Assembly: GCF_044784365.2 (NCBI RefSeq)
Contig: NZ_CP173062.2
Reading direction: 5' to 3' (one strand)
Source of the DNA: Cetobacterium_A somerae
GTDB lineage: Bacteria > Fusobacteriota > Fusobacteriia > Fusobacteriales > Fusobacteriaceae
DNA length: 64,000 bases
The stretch's first letter is position 1, and each line of letters begins with the position of its first letter. A program made the translations under genes and the position numbers. Positions 58,963-64,000 of the stretch are shown piece by piece. Below the pieces are notes generated by a model. It made no database searches, was not told the origin of the DNA, and saw only the letters and a list, made by a program, of their open reading frames with translations.

Positions 58963-59760
58963 ATGTATCAAATTACTTGTAGTATAGTAACTTATAACAC
59001 TAAATTAGATGAACTACAAAAAGCAATAGAGAGTTTTTTAAATACTGATTTAAATGTTCAATTATACATATCAGATAATTCACCAACTGATGATTTAAAA
59101 GAATTTATAAAAAAATTTGATGATGAAAGAGTAAATTATATTTTTAATAATAAGAATGGTGGATATGGTTGGGGACATAATCAAATAATAAAAAAAGTGA
59201 TAGAAAAATCGAACTATCACTTAATATTAAATCCAGATATCTATTTTAAAAGAGGAGTTTTGGAAGAGTTATTTTCTTATATGGAGAAAAATGAAAATAC
59301 TGGAAATATAATGCCTATGGTAAGGTACCCCAATGGTGAAATTCAATATTTATGTAAAAGAATTCCCAGTCCAAAAGATCTTTTTTTAAGAAAGTTTTGT
59401 CCAATTAAATCGATTATAGAGAAAAATAATTTAAAATATGAAATGAGAGAAACAGAATATAATCAGATAATGAATGTTCCGATTTTATCTGGATGCTTTA
59501 TGTTTATAAGAACAAGAGTATTTGAAAAGGTGGGTTTATTTGATGAAAGATATTTTATGTATATGGAAGATTTTGATTTAAGTAGAAGAATACATGAAAA
59601 GTATAAAACAATTTTTTATCCTAACGTAGAGATTATTCATGCTCATGCAAAAGAGTCTTTTAAAAATAGAAAAATGGCTAAAATTCATTTAAAAGCAGCA
59701 ATAAAATATTTTAATAAATGGGGCTGGTTATTTGATAGAAAAAGGAGTGCAATATCGTGA
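58963..59760 (+). CDS. Glycosyltransferase family 2
   Basis: A 265-residue GT-A enzyme. Its N-terminus (TCSIVTYNTKLDELQKAIESF), the nucleotide-sugar Asp region (HLILNPDIYFKRGVLEEL) and SGCFMFIRTRVFEKVGLFDERYFMYMEDFDLSRR match the rhamnosyltransferase-like branch of GT2. It starts on the base after the stop of the sugar transferase and probably adds a later sugar of the repeat unit on the cytoplasmic face. Donor and acceptor are unknown. Confidence 0.9.
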   Translation: MYQITCSIVTYNTKLDELQKAIESFLNTDLNVQLYISDNSPTDDLKEFIKKFDDERVNYIFNNKNGGYGWGHNQIIKKVIEKSNYHLILNPDIYFKRGVLEELFSYMEKNENTGNIMPMVRYPNGEIQYLCKRIPSPKDLFLRKFCPIKSIIEKNNLKYEMRETEYNQIMNVPILSGCFMFIRTRVFEKVGLFDERYFMYMEDFDLSRRIHEKYKTIFYPNVEIIHAHAKESFKNRKMAKIHLKAAIKYFNKWGWLFDRKRSAIS

Positions 59761-60797
59761 AAATATTATTAGATGGAAGATTAATATCAGATAAACCAAC
59801 TGGAATTTCAAGATATTCGAGAGAATTAGTAAAAATTTATCAAAATTATTATGGTTATGAAAATATAGAAGTTATTATAAATGAAGATTTAAAAGAAAAA
59901 CCTTTTGAATATATAAAGACAGAACTCAAACCTTTTAATATAATTGATTTTTTTAAGTTTCATAAATTTTTAGAAAGAATAGATGCTGAAGTATACCATA
60001 GTTTATACTATAGTAATAGTTTTTTTAAAGATGAAAAAAAAAAATATGTAACAACGATTCACGATTTAATGTATAAATTAGTTCCAGAATTTTTTTCAAA
60101 GAATAAACTTATAAACTTTTTGGGTATTAAATATTATGATGTTATTGTAAAAAAGTCTTTAAAAAACTCAGATATAGTCATATCGGTTTCTAAAACAACT
60201 GAAGAAGATGTGAAAAAAATATATGAACATGATTCTATAGTTATCCCAGAAGGAATAAATATTGTATCTGTGAAAGATAAAGAAATTGAAAGTTTGAAAA
60301 GTTTAAAGTTTTTTTTATATGTTGGAAATTCAAGACCTAATAAAAATTTAAAATTTTTAGCAGATACATTTTTAATTTCTAATACAGAATATAAATTAGT
60401 TTTAGTAGGTAATAATAATAATTTACGAATTAATGACTCTAGAATAAAAAGTTTAGGTTTTGTTTCTGATCAAGAATTAAGTTGGTTATATAAAAATTGT
60501 GAAGCTTTTATTTTTCCATCTTTATATGAGGGATTTGGATTGCCAGTGTTGGAAGCTATAGAAAAAGGAAGCAAAGTTTATTGTTCAACAGGTGGATCTT
60601 TAAAAGAATTTTCAGAAAAACTAGTAAAAAAGTTTAATCCATATAGTGGAGATGAACTCAAATATCTTTTAGAAAATACAGATAAAATAAATTTTAATAA
60701 AAAAAATCAATTAGAAGAGCTAAAAAAATATAGTTGGAGAAATATAGAGATATTAACTCACAAAGAGTTATTTGTAAAATTTTATAATAAAAAATAA
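59757..60797 (+). CDS. Glycosyltransferase family 4 (GT-B)
   Basis: A 346-residue GT-B enzyme. It starts with GTG 59757, overlapping the previous stop (GTGA). The C-terminal half carries YVGNSRPNKNLKFLADTF, KSLGFVSDQELSWLYKNCEAFIFPSLYEGFGLPVLEAI, the GT4 signature with the EGFGLPxLEA motif. Mannosyl and glucosyl transferases with this pattern are common in exopolysaccharide loci, and manC follows, so mannose from GDP-mannose is a fair guess. Confidence 0.9.
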   Translation: MKILLDGRLISDKPTGISRYSRELVKIYQNYYGYENIEVIINEDLKEKPFEYIKTELKPFNIIDFFKFHKFLERIDAEVYHSLYYSNSFFKDEKKKYVTTIHDLMYKLVPEFFSKNKLINFLGIKYYDVIVKKSLKNSDIVISVSKTTEEDVKKIYEHDSIVIPEGINIVSVKDKEIESLKSLKFFLYVGNSRPNKNLKFLADTFLISNTEYKLVLVGNNNNLRINDSRIKSLGFVSDQELSWLYKNCEAFIFPSLYEGFGLPVLEAIEKGSKVYCSTGGSLKEFSEKLVKKFNPYSGDELKYLLENTDKINFNKKNQLEELKKYSWRNIEILTHKELFVKFYNKK

Positions 60798-60859
60798 AAT
60801 GATTTGAAATATAAGTAAAGTTTTAATTTTATAAAAATTATATATATAAGGAGAAAAAT

Positions 60860-61939
60860 ATGTTGACAGCAATAATAATGGCTGGAGGAAGTGGGGAAAG
60901 ATTTTGGCCACTATCTACTCCAGAGAAGCCTAAGCAACTTTTAAATATATTTTCGGATAAAACAATGATAAGAGAGACTGTTGATAGAATATTACCGATA
61001 ATTTCTAAAGAAAATATATTTATTGCTACAAATGAATTACAAGCTGATTTAATAAAAAAAGAACTAAAAGATATACCAAAAGAAAATATAATAATAGAAC
61101 CAGCATTTAAAGATACAGCTGCTGCTATAGGGTATTCAACTCTAATTATTCAAAATAGGTTTAAAGATATATTAAAAGAAAAAGAAAAAATAAAAGTTGT
61201 AGTTTTAGCCTCAGATCATTTAATAAAGAAGGAGAAAGAATTTAGAGATATTATTAAGTTAGCAGCAGAGGAAGCTTCAAAAAATGGGGTGATTGTGACA
61301 TTAGGAGTAAAATCAAATAAACCAGAAACAGGGTATGGGTATATAGAGGTAAAAACAGATGAAAAAATAAAATTAAATGAAATTTATAAAGTTAAAAGAT
61401 TTCGTGAAAAACCAAATTTAGAAACAGCAGAAAATTATATAGCTTCTGGAAAATATCTGTGGAACTCAGGGATATTTATCTTTACAACAGAAACTATATT
61501 TAAAAATTTTGATGTTTTAATGGAGGAGCATACAGAGGTATTTAACGATATAAAAGGAAAACTTTTACAAAATAAAACTGGATTAGAACTTACAAATTTA
61601 GTGAGAAATGATTTTGAAAAGTTTGAAAAGATATCAATAGATTTTGGTGTGATGGAGTATTCTAAAAATATAAGAGTTATACCAGTAGATATTGAATGGA
61701 ATGATATAGGTTCATTTAGTTCATTAGAAGAGGTTTTTGATAAAAATGAAGCAGGGAACATTGTTAGATACTGTGATGTAAAAGAGCTTGATTCATCAGA
61801 TAATATAGTTATAGGCGAGGATATTATTGTATCACTTTTAGGAGTAAAAAATTTGGTAGTTGTAAAAAATGGTAATAATATCTTAATAGCAAATAAATCA
61901 AGAGTTCAAGATATTAAGAAAATAACTAAAAATTATTAA
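60860..61939 (+). CDS. manC: Mannose-1-phosphate guanylyltransferase
   Basis: A 359-residue nucleotidyltransferase with the pyrophosphorylase signature AGGSGERFWPLSTPEKPKQLL at the N-terminus, VLASDHLI, the FREKPNLETAENYI metal/substrate motif and WNSGIFIF. It makes GDP-mannose from mannose-1-phosphate and GTP. The C-terminal isomerase (PMI) domain of bifunctional ManC is absent, so length is that of the monofunctional form. It supplies donor sugar for this cluster. AGGAG precedes the ATG. Confidence 0.93.
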   Translation: MLTAIIMAGGSGERFWPLSTPEKPKQLLNIFSDKTMIRETVDRILPIISKENIFIATNELQADLIKKELKDIPKENIIIEPAFKDTAAAIGYSTLIIQNRFKDILKEKEKIKVVVLASDHLIKKEKEFRDIIKLAAEEASKNGVIVTLGVKSNKPETGYGYIEVKTDEKIKLNEIYKVKRFREKPNLETAENYIASGKYLWNSGIFIFTTETIFKNFDVLMEEHTEVFNDIKGKLLQNKTGLELTNLVRNDFEKFEKISIDFGVMEYSKNIRVIPVDIEWNDIGSFSSLEEVFDKNEAGNIVRYCDVKELDSSDNIVIGEDIIVSLLGVKNLVVVKNGNNILIANKSRVQDIKKITKNY

Positions 61940-61950
61940 AAGGATAAAAT

Positions 61951-63177
61951 ATGATAACAAATATGATTAATAGATATTTTCCATATATTTTAATATACAT
62001 GTGCTATTATACAAATCTTCCTGTAAAGTTAGAAGAATTAACAATGATTATCTTTATTACTTGGTATATTTTAGAAAAAAAATTTTTTGAATTAAAATTA
62101 AATTTAAATATTATAGGAATAATTTCAGTAGTAGGAAGTATTTCCCTAATACAGTCATATAAAAATAATTATCCAGTAGATAGAGTTTTAGATCAATTAT
62201 TGGTAATAGTTGTAATGTTTATAGGATATGACTTGCTTTTTAAAAAATATGGTTACAAAAAGTTATTTAGTATATATTTAAAAGTAAGTTATTTTATATG
62301 TTTATTAGGAATATTACAATTTTTAGTTTTTATATTTTTAAAAATAGATATATTAAAATATCCAATAGGAAGTAGTTATAAAGCGCTACCAATGTTAAAA
62401 TATGGAATACCTAGAATAAGAAGTGTTGCTTATGAACCTGGTTGGCTAGCTCAAACGCTAGTACCTGCTGTTATTTATAGTTTAGAAGTTTTAAAAATTT
62501 CAAGAAAACTTCAAAAAAAATATTTAGTAATAATTTTTGTATTTTTTATGACTATGTCTACTGGAGCATTGATATCTATTCCTTTATATTTTATATTAGT
62601 GAAATTTAAAAATAGAAAAGAAATAATGTCAAGTATATTTACTGTAATTATATTAGGGTGGCTGACTAAAGATGCTTGGATAAATAAAGTAATAGATACA
62701 TTATCAAGCTTAAAAAAATTACAAACAGGTGTTTTTCATGATATAAATGCCAGTTCTTTTGCTATTTTATCCAATCTTTATGTTGCTTTAAATAATAAAA
62801 ATTTATTTTTCGGAGTTGGGTTAGGAAATCATCCGTACAGTTATTTTAGAAATTTTATCGATAAAAAAATAGGAGTGTATCATTTTTATGGATTAAATGC
62901 TATGGATGCTTATTCACTTTTAACAAGAATAATATCAGAGTTAGGAATTGTTTGGACTTTATTGTTTATAATAAGTTTGATTATGAATATTAATCTTAAA
63001 AATAATATTAAATCAATTATAAATATAGGAGCTTTTTTAGGTATTTTTAGTTTTCTAATAAGAGGGGGGTTATATACTAAATTTGGAACAACATTTATTT
63101 TACTCCTGTTTTACTATACTAGAAAACAAAGACAAAGAAGTAGAGAAGTACAAAATAATACTCTTGATTCTATATAG
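61951..63177 (+). CDS. Wzy-like polysaccharide polymerase / O-antigen ligase family protein
   Basis: A 408-residue membrane protein with about 10-12 helices. It has a large loop late in the chain (residues about 235-310) containing FFGVGLGNHPYSYF, as in O-antigen polymerase and ligase families, and RSVAYEPGWLAQTLVPAVIYSL around residue 155. In a cluster with Wzz and a BY-kinase, polymerisation of repeat units at the periplasmic face (Wzy) is more likely than lipid A ligation. A flippase (Wzx) is not in the window and may lie beyond it. Confidence 0.82.
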   Translation: MITNMINRYFPYILIYMCYYTNLPVKLEELTMIIFITWYILEKKFFELKLNLNIIGIISVVGSISLIQSYKNNYPVDRVLDQLLVIVVMFIGYDLLFKKYGYKKLFSIYLKVSYFICLLGILQFLVFIFLKIDILKYPIGSSYKALPMLKYGIPRIRSVAYEPGWLAQTLVPAVIYSLEVLKISRKLQKKYLVIIFVFFMTMSTGALISIPLYFILVKFKNRKEIMSSIFTVIILGWLTKDAWINKVIDTLSSLKKLQTGVFHDINASSFAILSNLYVALNNKNLFFGVGLGNHPYSYFRNFIDKKIGVYHFYGLNAMDAYSLLTRIISELGIVWTLLFIISLIMNINLKNNIKSIINIGAFLGIFSFLIRGGLYTKFGTTFILLLFYYTRKQRQRSREVQNNTLDSI

Positions 63178-63230
63178 GAAAAAAGAGAGGATAGTCTAAA
63201 AAGTATTGAAATATAAAAAATAAATCATCA

Positions 63231-63249
63231 AAGGGAGGTACTATAAATA
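63231..63249 (+). promoter_or_regulatory. Ribosome site that points to a non-ATG start of the acyltransferase
   Basis: AAGGGAGGTA (63231-63240) is an excellent site, but the first in-frame ATG is 40 nt away at 63280. The frame is open back to an ATA at 63247, 7 nt after the site. Either AUA is used, or an ATG has been lost by mutation or sequencing error. Confidence 0.5.
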
Positions 63250-63279
63250 AAAAGAATAATAAAAGAGCACAATAGAAAG

Positions 63280-64000
63280 ATGAGTATTCTTAAAGGAATT
63301 GGTATTTGTTTAGTTGTTATTGGACACACAAATAGTTTTTTAGTTAAATATGTATATCTTTTTCATGTTCCTCTATTTTATTTTATAAATGGATATTTTT
63401 TAAAGAGTACTTTCCATACATTTATAGAAAGGAAAATATATTTTAAAAGAAAGGTATTAAAATTATATATTCCATTTATAACTATAGTGTTGACAATGGT
63501 TTTTTTGCACAACATTTTTTACAAAATATATTGGGTTAGAGACTATTATTCGATTAATGAATTAATTAAAAATATATTGAAAGCTTTATTTTTTTTAAAT
63601 TCAGAAATTTTATTAGGAGCTATTTGGTTTATCCCATCATTATTTTTATCTTTTTGCTTGTATATGTTTTTAAATACAATTTTTCACAAGAAAGCAATAG
63701 TTATCTCAAGCTTTCTTTTAGTATACGCACTAGTTTTTTCTAGTGGAGATGCATATATAAATAAAGTTTTAGAAATAACTTTTATTGGTCAATTTTTTAT
63801 GCAATTAGGAAATATATATAAGAAAAATGAGTATAGAATTAAGTTTAATCTTTTATTAGGAGTTATAGCAATATTTTTATTTATAATTTTAGGGAACAAT
63901 ATAAATATAATAGATATAGCTAATAGAAAGTATTCAGAAATATATTTATTTTTACCAGTGACGTTGTGTGGTATTTATTTGAGTTTGTATGCTACTAATT
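63280..64000 (+). CDS. Acyltransferase family 3 membrane protein (3' end missing)
   Basis: The frame is open from ATG 63280 to the window end, at least 240 residues. It begins MSILKGIGICLVVIGHTNSF and continues YLFHVPLFYFINGYFLK, the two conserved blocks of acyltransferase-3 proteins, including the catalytic His in VIGH. Many hydrophobic helices follow. Upstream in-frame codons (KRIIKEHNRK) look like a natural N-terminus of this family, so the true start is probably near 63247. It would add acetyl or another acyl group to the exopolysaccharide. Confidence 0.85.
   Translation, partial: MSILKGIGICLVVIGHTNSFLVKYVYLFHVPLFYFINGYFLKSTFHTFIERKIYFKRKVLKLYIPFITIVLTMVFLHNIFYKIYWVRDYYSINELIKNILKALFFLNSEILLGAIWFIPSLFLSFCLYMFLNTIFHKKAIVISSFLLVYALVFSSGDAYINKVLEITFIGQFFMQLGNIYKKNEYRIKFNLLLGVIAIFLFIILGNNINIIDIANRKYSEIYLFLPVTLCGIYLSLYATN

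Noticed and set aside
1..64000. CRISPR arrays, rRNA, tRNA, insertion sequences or prophage
   Set aside because: No regularly spaced repeats, no rRNA or tRNA sequence, and no transposase, integrase or phage-structure reading frame was recognised.

Overview
The window is very AT-rich and gene-dense. It carries Gram-negative surface features (an autotransporter, a TolC-type channel, an OMP whose last residue is Phe) together with Firmicutes-like ones (MprF, a split tyrosine kinase with a PHP phosphatase, PRD-type regulators, strong AGGAGG ribosome sites). That mix, with amino-acid-fermenting genes, suggests a Fusobacteriota member such as Cetobacterium or a Fusobacterium of the mortiferum/varium type. 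This assignment is inference from gene content; no rRNA or tRNA gene was seen.

Layout. 1-3.2 kb: end of an APC permease, facing the agmatine-to-putrescine pair aguA-aguB. 3.3-6.1 kb: two-part YjjP/YjjB (ThrE-type) exporter and a ClC chloride transporter. 6.2-10.0 kb: gadC-glsA-amtB, a glutamine/glutamate/ammonium module. 10.1-15 kb: 7-alpha-HSDH-like SDR with a DUF1622 protein, a dinucleotide-binding protein, a secreted rhodanese and MprF. 15.1-19.8 kb: LacI regulator, GH36 alpha-galactosidase and a MelB symporter broken by a frameshift. 19.9-21.6 kb: Usp-like protein, small zinc-ribbon protein, XRE-cupin regulator. 21.9-27.5 kb: a trans-4-hydroxyproline operon (transporter, GRE activase, HypD, ProC) ending with PpnP. 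27.6-30.0 kb: polyphosphate:AMP phosphotransferase and a RelA/SpoT-domain protein. 30.07-31.7 kb: an NSS transporter preceded by a leader peptide ending Trp-Trp-Trp-Pro-stop and an intrinsic terminator, which looks like a tryptophan attenuator. 31.7-36.5 kb: autotransporter, MATE pump, frameshifted NlpC/P60 hydrolase. 36.5-41.9 kb: MINPP-like phosphatase, PhnD-PhnC-PhnE-PhnE and a PhnP-like hydrolase, a possible organophosphate-scavenging operon. 42.0-48.9 kb: APC permease divergent from malX-malY, a PRD-type regulator and a secreted M14 peptidase. 48.9-64 kb: a frameshifted regulator facing an exopolysaccharide cluster: OMP, small Gly-rich protein, Wzz, tyrosine kinase, CpsB, TolC/adaptor/MacB-like exporter without ATPase, WcaJ-type transferase, two glycosyltransferases, ManC, Wzy-like polymerase and the start of an acyltransferase.

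Four genes (melB, the NlpC/P60 gene, the regulator at 48.9-50.3 kb and the OMP at 50.5 kb) are each broken by a one-base change at a short homopolymer; cpsB may be a fifth. This looks like either sequencing or assembly error or slippage, and matters when reading those genes as pseudogenes. Many transcription units end in strong hairpins with T tracts, and several promoters have a recognisable -35, a 17-nt spacer and a -10.
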